The notes below the pieces were generated by a model that saw only the letters and a program-made list of their open reading frames with translations, searched no databases and was not told the origin of the DNA. A program made the translations under genes and the position numbers. Positions 35,736 through 45,565 of a stretch of 64,000 bases of DNA are shown here, one piece after another (position 1 is the first letter of the stretch; each line of letters starts with the position of its first letter). This DNA comes from S010-25 sp964441285 (lineage in GTDB: Bacteria > Pseudomonadota > Gammaproteobacteria > SZUA-229). The DNA lies in contig CAYTUK010000011.1 in the NCBI GenBank assembly GCA_964441285.1, forward strand, positions 1 to 64,000. Direction: 5' to 3'.

Positions 35736-36560
35736 TCATGAGAATAAATTAAAAAAACGCGAAAACAAGCTATTTCCATCAGGAAATACTTGTATAGGTT
35801 TTGCTAGTAGAGCGGATATATTGTCTTCTCCACCATATTTATTCGATTCCTGAATGATTTCGCTGGCGGCGGCCTCCAGGTTGTCGTGGTTTCTTTCTAA
35901 AATTATTCTAATCAGGCTATCATTTATCATGTCAGTGACACCATCAGAACATAATAGAAAAATATCATTGGTCATTGCAATATCTTCCTGCATATCTATT
36001 TGTACATTCGCATCAATACCAATTGCGCGCGTGATAAGATTTTTATTTAGTGAGATTTTTGCCTGCTCTGGCGTATAAAAGCCACGTTCTATTAAATCTT
36101 GCATTAAGCTGTGGTCACGCGTCACCTGTTCAAGGATTCCATCACGCAGTCGGTAAAGCCGTGAATCACCTACGTGAGCCACGGTATAACGATTATCGTA
36201 AAACAATAATACAACGATGGTTGTTCCCATACCCTGATACTGTGCGTTGTTTTGCGATGCGTCATGCACTTTTTTATTCGCCAAAGTAATGGCTTCGTGA
36301 ATAATGATACTTTCGGTACTGTAACCTGTCTTGTGATCAATGCCACCATGATTACTACAGGTTAACTTTTGGTTAACTCTCTCCATTATCGTGCTGACCG
36401 TAATAGCACTGGCCATTTCACCACCACGGTGACCGCCCATTCCGTCTGCCAGTATCGCCAGTCCGATGGAATTTTCATAGGCAATAGCATCTTCATTGTG
36501 GTCGCGGACAGAGCCAATATCTGTTTGGCCAGCCATTTGAATTTTTCCGCTCAGGTTCAT
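35736..36560 (-). CDS. PP2C-family Ser/Thr protein phosphatase
   Basis: 274 residues. PPM/PP2C metal-binding motifs are complete: SVRDHNEDAIAYE near 18, LAILADGMGGHRGGEMAS near 33, MGTTIVVLLF near 110, VAHVGDSRLYRLRDG near 123, LLCSDGVTDMI near 198 and GGEDNISALL near 248. It should dephosphorylate targets of the adjacent kinase in a manganese- or magnesium-dependent reaction. It lies 6 bases downstream of the kinase gene and upstream of the FHA gene, so all three are one operon. It is cytosolic, with no membrane segment except a short hydrophobic C-terminal tail (FSRFFNLF). Confidence 0.92.
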   Translation of the reverse strand: MNLSGKIQMAGQTDIGSVRDHNEDAIAYENSIGLAILADGMGGHRGGEMASAITVSTIMERVNQKLTCSNHGGIDHKTGYSTESIIIHEAITLANKKVHDASQNNAQYQGMGTTIVVLLFYDNRYTVAHVGDSRLYRLRDGILEQVTRDHSLMQDLIERGFYTPEQAKISLNKNLITRAIGIDANVQIDMQEDIAMTNDIFLLCSDGVTDMINDSLIRIILERNHDNLEAAASEIIQESNKYGGEDNISALLAKPIQVFPDGNSLFSRFFNLFS

Positions 36561-36566
36561 GTTAAA

Positions 36567-39248
36567 TTAAGTTTTTTTTTCAAGGGTAATAATTTTCAGG
36601 CAGTGAGCAATATCATGAGCCATCTGCTTACCTGTCTTATAGCGTTTTTCAACGGACTTATTCATTGCACGATTAATAACAAAGCTGATATAACGGGGAA
36701 TTTCAGCCTTAATTGAATTTGGGTCTGGGTGTGGTTTATTGGCAATTGTGTACATTAATGCGGTCAACGAGTCGGCTTTAAAAGGCAGCTGTCCGGTTAC
36801 CATCTGGAACAACATCACGCCGAGTGAAAATAAATCAGATTGTCCGGTTACTTTTTTACCTGCAAGCTGTTCAGGAGACATATAGGATGGTGTGCCCAGG
36901 ATCATACCTGTTTTTGTTCTACTGGAATTGGTAATGCGGGCGATACCAAAATCAGTGATTTTTAATGTATCGGTTTGTTTGTCCCACATGATGTTTGCAG
37001 GTTTGATGTCACGATGCACAACATTGTGTCGATGTGCGTAATCCAGGCCTTGAGCGCAGCGCTGTATAATAGACAATACCTCTGTTATGGGCAGCAGTGT
37101 ATCGGGCTTAATGTGGCAGCGAAGGTCTGTGCCCTCAAGAAATTCCATTGCGATATAAGCGAGATCGTGTTCCTCGCCAACGTCATAAATAGTAACGATG
37201 TGTTGATGGGTTAGCCGTCCAGCAGTTTCAGCTTCACGGAAGAAGCGACGCTTAACCTCGATTAACTCATCGGCTTCAAATTCCTGCGATAAAGCCATAG
37301 TTTTAATTGCTACTATACGCGATATTTTTGGATCTTTACCAAGGTAAACGGCACCCATTGCACCTTTTGCCAGTTCGCGTTCAATTTCATAACGACCTAA
37401 CATGGGGTTTTCCAGGCCATTGCCACCCAATGTTAAATTTCCAGTCAGTGTATTTCCGCCACCAAGAATAACCGTTTCTTCTAGTGATTGAGCACGGCTG
37501 GAACGCGCCTTAATATCACGGAATCTGGGATTAAATTCAGCCATGTAAGCATAAATTGATTTTGCTTTATTAAACTGGCGCTTACGTTCATAGTCCAGTG
37601 CAAGGTTATAGAACACTTCCATTGAGAGGTTGCCCAATGGCAGTTTGCGAAACTTCTCAAATGCCATATCAAGTTGACCCTGACCCTGCATGGAGAGTCC
37701 CAGCATACGATTGCTCTCGGCAGATTCGATATCCATTCGCACTTTATCTTTTTCGGTCAACAGATAATGTTTGGTGGTGAGGATGATATGGCCGGTCGCC
37801 AGCAACAACATGGGCATCATTAGTTGTAACCAGATACCCTGAGTCGTCATCATCAGATAATAAGTAATAAATAAAGCGGCCAATAAAATAGCCGTGAAGA
37901 TGAAACCAACCGCTGCGCCAAGTTGCGGTAACACGAACATCAGGTACAATGCTATCAGCAAAACTGCACCCAGGCGAGCATAAGCCCCCCAGTAAGGTTC
38001 AATGAAAAAGTCTTCATTGAGGATGCTCGAAACGGAATGTGCCAGGGTTATTACGGCTGACATCGCTGGGTTGATCGGAGTAACAAATACATCACCCACA
38101 CCTAGTGCTGTTGCGCCAATCAACACAATTTTACCGGCGTATTTACTCGCAGGAATTTTACCGGTTAGTACATCGTAAAATGAATCAACAGTGAATGCAG
38201 GTTGATTATTTCTATCATGGTAAAAAAATGTATTCATTAATGAATATCGGTCAGTTTTTATTTTTAGCCGACCCAGTTCCACATCGGAACCAATGGTAAC
38301 TTTTATATCATCAACGTTTAGATTAAGACTTTTTGCCGCTAATAGCAGTGCCATTGAAGGGTAATACGATCCATAGTAATTGATAATCAGTGGTTCAGTA
38401 CGAATAGCACCGTCAATGTCTGGCAATGTAACCAGTGCGCCTATAGCATTCGCCTGTTTTCCAATCAGTGGAATGGGGGGGAGAGCCTGTGCCATTGTTA
38501 ATGGTGCATAACCCTCTGGATTGGTGCGGACAGTATTAATAATGTTCGCCCTGGGAACTTGATTTTGAGTAATATAGTCGGGCAGATTATGATCCGGTTG
38601 CCCGTAGTTTTTACCGGGAATAAAAGGCATGGCCAGCACAACATTCCCCGCCGCCTGTATGGCTTTTGCTAACTGGTTATCCGTATCGAGTGCCACCTCA
38701 ATTGAATTAATGTACTTAAGGTAGGTATCAATTTCTGCAGGTAGCCGCCTGCTTAAAAATGAATTTTTCAATGCATGACTGATTTTTTGAATGGCGATGC
38801 GACCATTGGTATCCCTTTTTTTTCTGACCCAATGAAGGCTTTTGTTAATACGGAGATTGAGTTTATTCACTAAGGCTGGAACAGCAGCCATACTACTTGT
38901 TTTAAAAAACTGTTTTAGTTTGTGGATGTATTGTAAGCCGGGGTCAATTTGTGGTTCAGAGAAGAAGACTGTATCACCAATTATTTTTGCCCCGCCTGCT
39001 TTTAGCAGATTAAACATTTTTGCGTGGATATTCCGTGGCCAGGGCCAACGACCAATATTCCTGATACTCTGATCATCAATTGCAATGATGGCAATTTTAC
39101 TATTAGGAATGTGCGTTGAAGACTTAACCCCAAAGTCATAAGCATTGCGTTCAATACTGCCGATAAAATTGGAATTGGCAACGGTTAGAAAAAACAGGGT
39201 AATGAGCAGAGCGGTGAACCAGTCACTTTTCCAAACCCTTATTTTCAT
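36567..39248 (-). CDS. CHASE2-domain transmembrane Ser/Thr protein kinase
   Basis: 893 residues. A first membrane segment (about 9-28) is followed by an extracytoplasmic CHASE2 sensor (about 30-395: FGVKSSTHIPNSKIAIIAID, SIRNIGRWPWPRNIHA, KIVLIGATALGVGDVFVTP). Three membrane segments (about 415-500) follow, then a TPR-like helical region (MEVFYNLALDYERK) and a C-terminal kinase domain (about 615-890). The kinase has the Gly loop LAKGAMGAVYLG, Lys in VAIKTM, HRDIKPANIMWD near 745, DFGIARI near 764 and PSYMSPEQLAG near 789. All catalytic residues are present. The architecture couples an envelope signal to cytosolic phosphorylation, with PP2C and FHA genes cotranscribed as eraser and reader. Confidence 0.93.
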   Translation of the reverse strand: MKIRVWKSDWFTALLITLFFLTVANSNFIGSIERNAYDFGVKSSTHIPNSKIAIIAIDDQSIRNIGRWPWPRNIHAKMFNLLKAGGAKIIGDTVFFSEPQIDPGLQYIHKLKQFFKTSSMAAVPALVNKLNLRINKSLHWVRKKRDTNGRIAIQKISHALKNSFLSRRLPAEIDTYLKYINSIEVALDTDNQLAKAIQAAGNVVLAMPFIPGKNYGQPDHNLPDYITQNQVPRANIINTVRTNPEGYAPLTMAQALPPIPLIGKQANAIGALVTLPDIDGAIRTEPLIINYYGSYYPSMALLLAAKSLNLNVDDIKVTIGSDVELGRLKIKTDRYSLMNTFFYHDRNNQPAFTVDSFYDVLTGKIPASKYAGKIVLIGATALGVGDVFVTPINPAMSAVITLAHSVSSILNEDFFIEPYWGAYARLGAVLLIALYLMFVLPQLGAAVGFIFTAILLAALFITYYLMMTTQGIWLQLMMPMLLLATGHIILTTKHYLLTEKDKVRMDIESAESNRMLGLSMQGQGQLDMAFEKFRKLPLGNLSMEVFYNLALDYERKRQFNKAKSIYAYMAEFNPRFRDIKARSSRAQSLEETVILGGGNTLTGNLTLGGNGLENPMLGRYEIERELAKGAMGAVYLGKDPKISRIVAIKTMALSQEFEADELIEVKRRFFREAETAGRLTHQHIVTIYDVGEEHDLAYIAMEFLEGTDLRCHIKPDTLLPITEVLSIIQRCAQGLDYAHRHNVVHRDIKPANIMWDKQTDTLKITDFGIARITNSSRTKTGMILGTPSYMSPEQLAGKKVTGQSDLFSLGVMLFQMVTGQLPFKADSLTALMYTIANKPHPDPNSIKAEIPRYISFVINRAMNKSVEKRYKTGKQMAHDIAHCLKIITLEKKT

Positions 39249-39620
39249 GAATAATATACCCTTGATGCGGCGTTTTTTATTAAATTTTTAGCGACCACAG
39301 ATTATTTAGCGCAGCCTGCTGTTGCTGGAAACTGGCGTTGTATTTAGGGTATCCTTTTCCTGCTATCCACTGGACAGTCTGTTAGTGCTTTAATTTGGTT
39401 TTTTACGTTTCAGTCTGTAAAGTTTTAATTTTAATACTGATTTCAATAACAGAGGAGTTTAGTCGGAAAAATGATAAATCGTTGTCTGACTCGAAAAATT
39501 ATACAGAAATACGCTTTTATTAACGCGGCAGTAATATAAAAGGAGGTTTATTGCTGTAACCGACTGCCGTATGAATGCGACAGTCGGATATCACGATGGT
39601 ATTTTTATGGTCGAGGTATT
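39249..39620. other. 372-base gap between sppA and the CHASE2 kinase gene
   Basis: A stem-loop ccgactg (39560-39566) with cagtcgg (39581-39587) lies near the sppA end, without a T run. Around 39338-39390 the string gggtatccttttc, then atcc and ctgttagtgc, faintly resembles an end of the dispersed element. No gene or clear promoter was recognised. Confidence 0.35.
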
Positions 39621-40574
39621 TTACCGAGCAAGTGGTAGTGATAATTGTGGCTTGATGCTGTCACTTAGAACATGTGTCATAGCCGCACCGAATTTACCAG
39701 CAAAACGTTCCAGTAAATCGCTTTTGACTGTATAGTTAACGATGTTTTTCTCATGAATAACATCTCTGGCGACATAACTGGTGCTGCCCAGCGCATCAAC
39801 CAGGCCGATTTTAACGGCATCTTTACCGGTCCAGATCAGGCCGGAAAAAAGGCCATCTACAGAGGTGTCTAATCGACTGCCTCGACCTTTTTTAACGGCA
39901 TGAATAAATTGTTGATGGATTTCATCCAGCATAGCCTGTAACTGTTTTTTTGCGGTTTCATTAACCGGTAAAAATGGGTCAAGTAATGCCTTGTTTTTAC
40001 CTGAAGTTAAAGTGCGCGCCTTAATGCCTATTTTTTTCATCGCATCAACAAAACCAAAATTGTCCATACGTACGCCAATGGAACCCACAATACTGGCTTT
40101 ATTTGCATAAATTTTATCCGCAGCGGCGGCAACATAATAACAGCCCGAAGCACAAATATCGGTAATCACCGCGTATAGTGGGATATCAGGGTGCAACTTA
40201 CGCAAACGTTTTATTTCGTCATAAATGTAACCCGATTGTACTGGAGAGCCACCCGGGCTATTAGCGCGTAGAATAATGCCTTTGGTGTCTTTATTATCAA
40301 AAGCTTTGCGCAGTGCAGTGATGATGTTGTCTGCACTGGCCGGTTGTTTATCCGCTATCACGCCATTTAGCTCAATGAGCGCGGTGTGCGGCTTGATGGA
40401 AGATATACTGCTGCTGGTGAAGATATTGGAAAAGTAGAAAAAAAGGCCAATGTAAGTAAAGGTTAACAGTTTAAAGAAAATACCCCAACGGCGAGAGCGG
40501 CGTTTCTCTTTAAAACTGGACTCCGCCAGACGGGTAACCAGGTCTTTTTCCCAGTCAGAATTTTTATCGTTCAT
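39621..40574 (-). CDS. sppA: Signal peptide peptidase SppA (S49 family)
   Basis: 317 residues, the short form of S49 peptidase. One N-terminal membrane anchor (about 30-50, FKLLTFTYIGLFFYFSN) is followed by the protease fold. LRANSPGGSPVQSGYIYDEI lies near 103, the nucleophile Ser in DICASGCYYVAAAADKIYA near 145, and the general-base Lys in SGKNKALLDPFLP near 200. It degrades cleaved signal peptides and other membrane peptides. The usual gammaproteobacterial order is rne, rluC, a HAD phosphatase, then sppA; the HAD gene is absent here. The gene lies 126 bases after rluC. Confidence 0.93.
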   Translation of the reverse strand: MNDKNSDWEKDLVTRLAESSFKEKRRSRRWGIFFKLLTFTYIGLFFYFSNIFTSSSISSIKPHTALIELNGVIADKQPASADNIITALRKAFDNKDTKGIILRANSPGGSPVQSGYIYDEIKRLRKLHPDIPLYAVITDICASGCYYVAAAADKIYANKASIVGSIGVRMDNFGFVDAMKKIGIKARTLTSGKNKALLDPFLPVNETAKKQLQAMLDEIHQQFIHAVKKGRGSRLDTSVDGLFSGLIWTGKDAVKIGLVDALGSTSYVARDVIHEKNIVNYTVKSDLLERFAGKFGAAMTHVLSDSIKPQLSLPLAR

Positions 40575-40700
40575 TTTTTTCCTGTATTTTTCTTATATAA
40601 AAAATGGATTAATAAGAAGGGTGATCAATAGTCGATGTTCAATAGTAAATGGGTAGTCCTGCTGTCCCGTTAACGATCAGTGATAGATAGTATTTCATTC

Positions 40701-41645
40701 TCATTTTAAAGTCGATAAAAATAATTTAAGTTCGGGGCTAAGTGGTGCGTTAGGTGTCAGCCGAGGCTTTAAGGGTAAAGACAGACTGCTGGCATGAAGA
40801 AACAGGCGTTTCAGACCCAGTGTCCGCAGTAGCTGATTCTGTTTTTTATCGCCGTATTTACTGTCACCGGCAATGGGGTGATAGCAGTGCAGGGCATGAA
40901 TACGAATCTGGTGCATGCGTCCGGTCTCTATTTTAATGCGCATCAGAGTATAATTTTCAAATACCTTAAGAGGTTCAAAGTGGCTGATAGCCGTTAAGCC
41001 ATTAGCATCGACACACATGCGGTGTTCACCACCTTGTCTGGTTTTAGAAACGGCTATATTGACGGTATGTTTACCCCCCGACCACCGACCACATACTAGC
41101 GCATGATAGATTTTTTCTACATGATCGAGGGTTTTATCGTGATTATCCTGTCGAAACAGGCGGTGTATTTCGGTCAGGGCAGTACGATTTTTTGCCATCA
41201 ACAGACAGCCGCTGGTTTCGCGGTCGAGTCGATGGACAAGTTCTAGCGGTATATTAGGCATGAGTTGCCGAAACGCTTCAATTACACCGTATCTCAATCC
41301 ACTGCCACCGTGTACAGCGATTCCTGAGGGTTTATTAATGGCGAGCAGGTTGTCATCCTGATAAATAATGGATTCACTTAGTTGCTGTATCACTAAGTCG
41401 GGAACCAGCATTTCGCTTTTCTGTTCAAGTTGCACTGGTGGGATTCTTAGCGTGTCACCCGCGTTTAGTTTATACGAAGGTTTTTTGCGGCCACTGTTAA
41501 CGCGCACCTGACCGCTGCGAAGCAAACGGTAAATATGACTTTTAGGTACATTTTTTAGATGTTTGAGCAGGTAATTGTCAATACGTTGACCTTCCTGCGC
41601 TGCAGTAATTTCTATAATTTGGACAGAATGTCTGTATGAAGCCAT
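40701..41645 (-). CDS. rluC: 23S rRNA pseudouridine synthase RluC
   Basis: 314 residues. An N-terminal S4 RNA-binding domain (about 15-75, RIDNYLLKHLKNVPKSHIYR) precedes the RluA-family catalytic domain. The catalytic Asp is in the diagnostic HRLDRETSGCLLMA near residue 140, and TGRMHQIRIH is near 240. It makes pseudouridines at positions 955, 2504 and 2580 in the E. coli enzyme. It is divergent from rne across a 750-base gap, the usual arrangement in gammaproteobacteria. Confidence 0.95.
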   Translation of the reverse strand: MASYRHSVQIIEITAAQEGQRIDNYLLKHLKNVPKSHIYRLLRSGQVRVNSGRKKPSYKLNAGDTLRIPPVQLEQKSEMLVPDLVIQQLSESIIYQDDNLLAINKPSGIAVHGGSGLRYGVIEAFRQLMPNIPLELVHRLDRETSGCLLMAKNRTALTEIHRLFRQDNHDKTLDHVEKIYHALVCGRWSGGKHTVNIAVSKTRQGGEHRMCVDANGLTAISHFEPLKVFENYTLMRIKIETGRMHQIRIHALHCYHPIAGDSKYGDKKQNQLLRTLGLKRLFLHASSLSLPLKPRLTPNAPLSPELKLFLSTLK

Positions 41646-42395
41646 ATTTTGATATAATAACCTGTTTTTTTAACGATTTTCACATAAAGGTTGACCCCAA
41701 CGCTACATTTTGACAGACTTCAGGTTGCTTGTGTGACAACTGAGGCCGGTAGACAGGCTTTTTTAGCTGTACGAAGTTGGTGTTAACTGGAAACTATAAA
41801 CTCTAGCCAACGGAACAAAAACTGAAAATATAGCTCAAAGCTTCAACCAGTCACATACTAACAGGATGGATGAAAGGCGACCTGGTGTTCAAGACCGTCA
41901 GCCGCAGGGATGCGGGTGTCGAGCTTACATGGTGGTATTTACCGCGTGTCTTGAACACCAGATAGCCTTTTATCCGTTTCAGTAATATGCCCTTCACTGT
42001 TCGATTAAGTTAAGGTGAACAGTGTCAGATTGCAGAAGACCGAAATATAGGTTTCGTTGCCCTATGTTGAATTATGCGACAAATTAAGATGGTTGCATGC
42101 TGCGGGCACGACAAACTGATTTTTTACATTCGCGTCAAAAATAGTATTGCGAGACGCGTGTTGAATAGAAACAAAAATAGACATTAATACTTTATAAATA
42201 AAAAATAATCCATTTAAAAAATGATTTACCTGACTACGTTAACTGAACATACTCTGCCATTTACTGCGATTTTAGTTATTGCGGTATTACTGGCATTGCA
42301 GTATTTAACTCGCTACAGACAGCGTGCCATGTACGATGTATCGGTACGGGATGTGGGGTTACGTGTGTCAGGTCACAACCCAGGTTTAGCTGCAA
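41646..42395 (+). promoter_or_regulatory. Long rne leader / divergent rluC-rne control region
   Basis: There is no convincing gene in these 750 bases. They contain one full copy of the dispersed inverted-repeat element (41861-41986). In E. coli a 361-base rne leader folds into hairpins that let RNase E control its own message. A similar role here is inferred from the length only. A frame at 42221 with a hydrophobic N-terminus overlaps the rne start and is not supported. Confidence 0.4.
41861..41986 (+). repeat. Dispersed inverted-repeat element, full copy A
   Basis: About 126 bases with long imperfect terminal inverted repeats. The left arm (ending cctggtgttcaagac, 41881-41895) is mirrored on the right by gtcttgaacaccag (41948-41961), and the outer ends gatgaaaggc and gccttttatccgtttcagt also pair. 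The centre carries gccgcagggatgcgggtgtc. Copies at 44833-44962 (opposite orientation) and 52131-52252 (same orientation) share arms and centre. It has MITE- or BIME-like structure and no coding capacity. Confidence 0.88.
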
Positions 42396-44738
42396 ATGAA
42401 AAGAATTTTAATCAATGCAGTCCAGAAAGAAGAAGTACGTGTTGCGATGGTCGATGGCCAGCAGCTTTACGATCTGGACGTCGAAGTTCCCTCTCGGGGG
42501 CAAAAAAAATCCAATGTATACAAAGGTAAAATTACCCGCGTAGAACCCAGTCTGGAAGCATGTTTTGTTGATTATGGTGCTGAGCGTCATGGTTTTCTGC
42601 CGTTTAAGGAAATCTCCCGCATCTATTTTAGTGAAGAAGCACTAAAAGAAAGTGGCCGCCCTGATATTCGTACCGCGATTAAAGAAGGCCAGGAAGTTGT
42701 TATTCAGATAGAAAAAGAAGAACGTGGTAATAAAGGCGCTGCCATTACCACGTTTGTTAGTCTGGCTGGTCGTTATCTGGTATTGATGCCGAACAACCCG
42801 CGTGCTGGTGGCGTTTCCCGCCGGATCGAAGGTGAAGACCGTAATTTAATTCGTGAAGCACTGAGTCAGCTTGAGGTTCCTGATGGTATGGGGATGATCG
42901 TTCGAACCGCTGGTGTTGGGCGTAATGTTGAAGAATTACAGTGGGATTTAAATTACCTGTTACAGTTGTGGACGGCATTCGAAAAAGCCGCAGCCAAACG
43001 TTCAGCACCGTTCCTGATTTATCAGGAAAGTGACATTACCACACGCGTCTTACGCGATTACTTTCGTAGTGACATTAGTGAAGTATTAATTGATTCGGTG
43101 GATACGTACAACGCTGCGATGGAGTTTGTACAACAGGTAATGCCAAATAGTGTCCATAAGATAAAGTTGTATGAAGATGTGGTGCCCATATTCAATCGGT
43201 TTCAGATCGAAAATCAAATTGAATCGGCCTATCGACGTGAGGTTTCGTTGCCAGCAGGTGGCGCTATCGTCATTGATCACACCGAGGCGCTGATATCCAT
43301 TGATATTAACTCAGCGCGTGCGACCAAAGGCAGTGACATTGAAGACACTGCAACGCAGACTAATCTTGAAGCTGCTGATGAAATAGCACGACAGTTGCGG
43401 CTGCGTGACATTGGTGGTCTGATTGTGATTGATTTTATTGATATGATGAACAATAAAAATCAGCGGGCAGTTGAAAGTCGATTAAACGCTGCAATCGAAC
43501 TTGATCGCGCTCGGGTTCAAATTGGGCGTATCTCGCGGTTTGGTCTACTGGAAATGTCGCGGCAGCGTTTAAAACCTTCATTGGATGAATCGACACAAAT
43601 TGTTTGCCCGCGGTGTAGCGGTCAAGGAACAATACGCACGGTCGAATCTTTAGCCCTGTCGCTGGTTCGCCTCCTTGAAGAAGAGGCGCTAAAAACCAGT
43701 ACTGTGCGTGTTGATATGCATGTGCCGATTGACGTGGCAACCTATTTGCTCAATGAAAAACGGCAGGCAATTTCAAGCATCGAAAAACAAACGAATGTTA
43801 CTGTACTGGTGGTTGCTAATCCAACGCTGGAAACACCACAATATAAAGTTGAGCGTATTCGCAAAAATGACCAGAATGAAGTTGCGTCTGCTGTGGCGAG
43901 TTATCAGCGTGCAGAAAAAAATACAGAGAAGCAACTGGAAATTTTTAAAGAAAAACCAATTTTGCCAGAACAAGCTGCAGTTAAAAGTATTCAACCTGGC
44001 CAGCGTCCAGTCTCCAGCTCGACACCTGCTCCAGTTGAAAAACAGAGCAAAACTTCCAGTAAGAGCTTGCTTGGAAAAATTGTGTCTATTTTCAGTGGTA
44101 AAAATGAGCAGGAAGAAACGCCTGAAGAAAATAAACCGGTTGTGCGTAATCCGCGTAGCAGGGACTCGCGTGGTACTCAGCGAAATCAGAGCAGAAATCG
44201 TCATCGCCAAAGTAATAAACAGGGAGGGGGCCGGACTAACTCTAATAGAGAGTCGGCTACCAATAGAAAACAGCCTGCTGTGCAGAAAAATAGCAACACT
44301 GTAAAAGAGAATGCGAAACAGAAGCCAACCAGTAAAATCTCAGCGGATACGCGCGAAAAAAGTCAGGATGGGGTAAAAAATAGTGGCCAGGGATCACGCA
44401 ATCGTCGGCGGCGAAACAGTAATCCAAAGCATTTAAAAAATACCGCTTCTGAGCCAGAGAAAAATAAAATAGACACATCGGCGAACAACAATATTGGTTC
44501 AGACAATGTGTCAAAATCGGAAATTCCCGCTGTGCCACGTTCGGCACAAGAAAAGCCGGATTTTGTAAAGCCAGAGCTAGAAAAACAGCCTGACCCGATA
44601 AAACCGAACCCGGTGAAGACATCGCCTGCAGCGATGAAACCGCCGAAACCGGTACCGAACAAAAAGGCCGAACCGGCACTGGAAAAGCAGCCAGCCAGTA
44701 ATGAAAATCGCCCGGCAACATCCTCGTTTGATGAGTAA
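42396..44738 (+). CDS. rne: Ribonuclease E
   Basis: 780 residues. The catalytic half (1 to about 510) has the S1 RNA-binding domain (NVYKGKITRVEPSLEACFVD, YGAERHGFLPF), the 5' sensor and DNase-like region with the metal-binding Asp residues in ALISIDINSAR and LIVIDFIDM, and the zinc-link CPRCSGQG (Cys404 and Cys407, as in E. coli). Residues about 510-780 are a disordered scaffold rich in Lys, Asn, Arg and Pro (RNRRRRNSNPKH, basic RNA-binding patches) and probably hold degradosome binding sites. It makes the rate-limiting cuts in mRNA decay and rRNA/tRNA maturation. It is shorter than the 1061-residue E. coli enzyme, the difference being in the scaffold. Confidence 0.95.
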   Translation: MKRILINAVQKEEVRVAMVDGQQLYDLDVEVPSRGQKKSNVYKGKITRVEPSLEACFVDYGAERHGFLPFKEISRIYFSEEALKESGRPDIRTAIKEGQEVVIQIEKEERGNKGAAITTFVSLAGRYLVLMPNNPRAGGVSRRIEGEDRNLIREALSQLEVPDGMGMIVRTAGVGRNVEELQWDLNYLLQLWTAFEKAAAKRSAPFLIYQESDITTRVLRDYFRSDISEVLIDSVDTYNAAMEFVQQVMPNSVHKIKLYEDVVPIFNRFQIENQIESAYRREVSLPAGGAIVIDHTEALISIDINSARATKGSDIEDTATQTNLEAADEIARQLRLRDIGGLIVIDFIDMMNNKNQRAVESRLNAAIELDRARVQIGRISRFGLLEMSRQRLKPSLDESTQIVCPRCSGQGTIRTVESLALSLVRLLEEEALKTSTVRVDMHVPIDVATYLLNEKRQAISSIEKQTNVTVLVVANPTLETPQYKVERIRKNDQNEVASAVASYQRAEKNTEKQLEIFKEKPILPEQAAVKSIQPGQRPVSSSTPAPVEKQSKTSSKSLLGKIVSIFSGKNEQEETPEENKPVVRNPRSRDSRGTQRNQSRNRHRQSNKQGGGRTNSNRESATNRKQPAVQKNSNTVKENAKQKPTSKISADTREKSQDGVKNSGQGSRNRRRRNSNPKHLKNTASEPEKNKIDTSANNNIGSDNVSKSEIPAVPRSAQEKPDFVKPELEKQPDPIKPNPVKTSPAAMKPPKPVPNKKAEPALEKQPASNENRPATSSFDE

Positions 44739-44832
44739 TGTTCCATGAGCAATGTTCCATGAGTAATGCGCCAGGAGTATACGTTAAGAGAACTTCGATA
44801 TTTCGTGGTAAACAGCGCGTTTGTAGAACGTA

Positions 44833-44962
44833 TTACTGAAGCAGATAAAAAGGCTACCTGGTGTTCAAGACATGCGGTAAATACCGCCATGTAAGCTCGA
44901 CACCCGCATCTCTGCGGCTGACGGTCTTGAACACCAGATATTATTTCCATCCATCCGGTTAA
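44833..44962 (-). repeat. Dispersed inverted-repeat element, full copy B
   Basis: This is the inverse of copy A: ttactgaagcagataaaaag then gctacctggtgttcaagac at the left, the centre reading gacacccgcatctctgcggc, and ggtcttgaacaccagat at the right. The element ends on the stop codon of the protein tyrosine phosphatase gene (TAA at 44959-44961 on the minus strand). Its hairpin may serve as a terminator for rne or for that gene. Confidence 0.88.
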
Positions 44963-45432
44963 TAATTGCTCGTTACCTGTAGATGTTTCAGCAAACCTTC
45001 TGCCGCGTTTTCGATTAAATTTAGTACAATTTCGAACCCATTTCCTGAACCATAATAGGGGTCAGGAACTTCGGTTTCGATATTGTTGCTATAGTTCAGG
45101 AATAGATGAATTTTATTTTCATGCCCTGACGGACAAATGGCCTCAAGATCTTCATAATTGCTTTTATCCATTGCAATAACATAATCAAATTGAATAAAGT
45201 CATTGGTGACGACTCGGCGAGCGCGTAGAGGGCTTAAGTCAATATCGCGTTTTTTCGCTGCGGATTGTGCACGCGGGTCAGGTGGGCTGCCAATGTGATA
45301 GGCGTGGGTACCAGCGGAGTCAATTTCAATACTGCTTTCGAGGCTGGCATTTTCTACCTTGTGGCGAAAAATGCCTTCGGCAGTGGGAGATCTGCATATG
45401 TTGCCCATGCATACAAATAAAATACGAATCAT
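44959..45432 (-). CDS. Low-molecular-weight protein tyrosine phosphatase
   Basis: 157 residues. The P-loop with nucleophile Cys and phosphate-binding Arg is VCMGNICRSPTAEG (residues 7-20), and the general-acid Asp is in VPDPYYG near 125. The fold and length are normal for LMW-PTP. Bacterial members counteract tyrosine kinases of exopolysaccharide export (Wzb-type) or act on small molecules. No tyrosine kinase gene is adjacent, so its partner is unknown. The stop codon coincides with the end of a dispersed repeat, so the last residues may derive from the element's insertion. Confidence 0.92.
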   Translation of the reverse strand: MIRILFVCMGNICRSPTAEGIFRHKVENASLESSIEIDSAGTHAYHIGSPPDPRAQSAAKKRDIDLSPLRARRVVTNDFIQFDYVIAMDKSNYEDLEAICPSGHENKIHLFLNYSNNIETEVPDPYYGSGNGFEIVLNLIENAAEGLLKHLQVTSNY

Positions 45433-45565
45433 AATTTTTTATAGCAAGATTTGACCAGGGGCAGATATTATCATTATGCGCGATGATATGTGTTATTTTC
45501 CAGTTAGAACATTTTTATAGAATCCGTTATTATTCAGCCCCATTATTAAACACCATTCAAATGCC

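Noticed and set aside
42221..42529. 102-codon plus-strand frame with a hydrophobic N-terminus before rne
   Set aside because: It overlaps the secure rne start by 134 bases, its second half is an out-of-frame reading of rne, and it has no family similarity.
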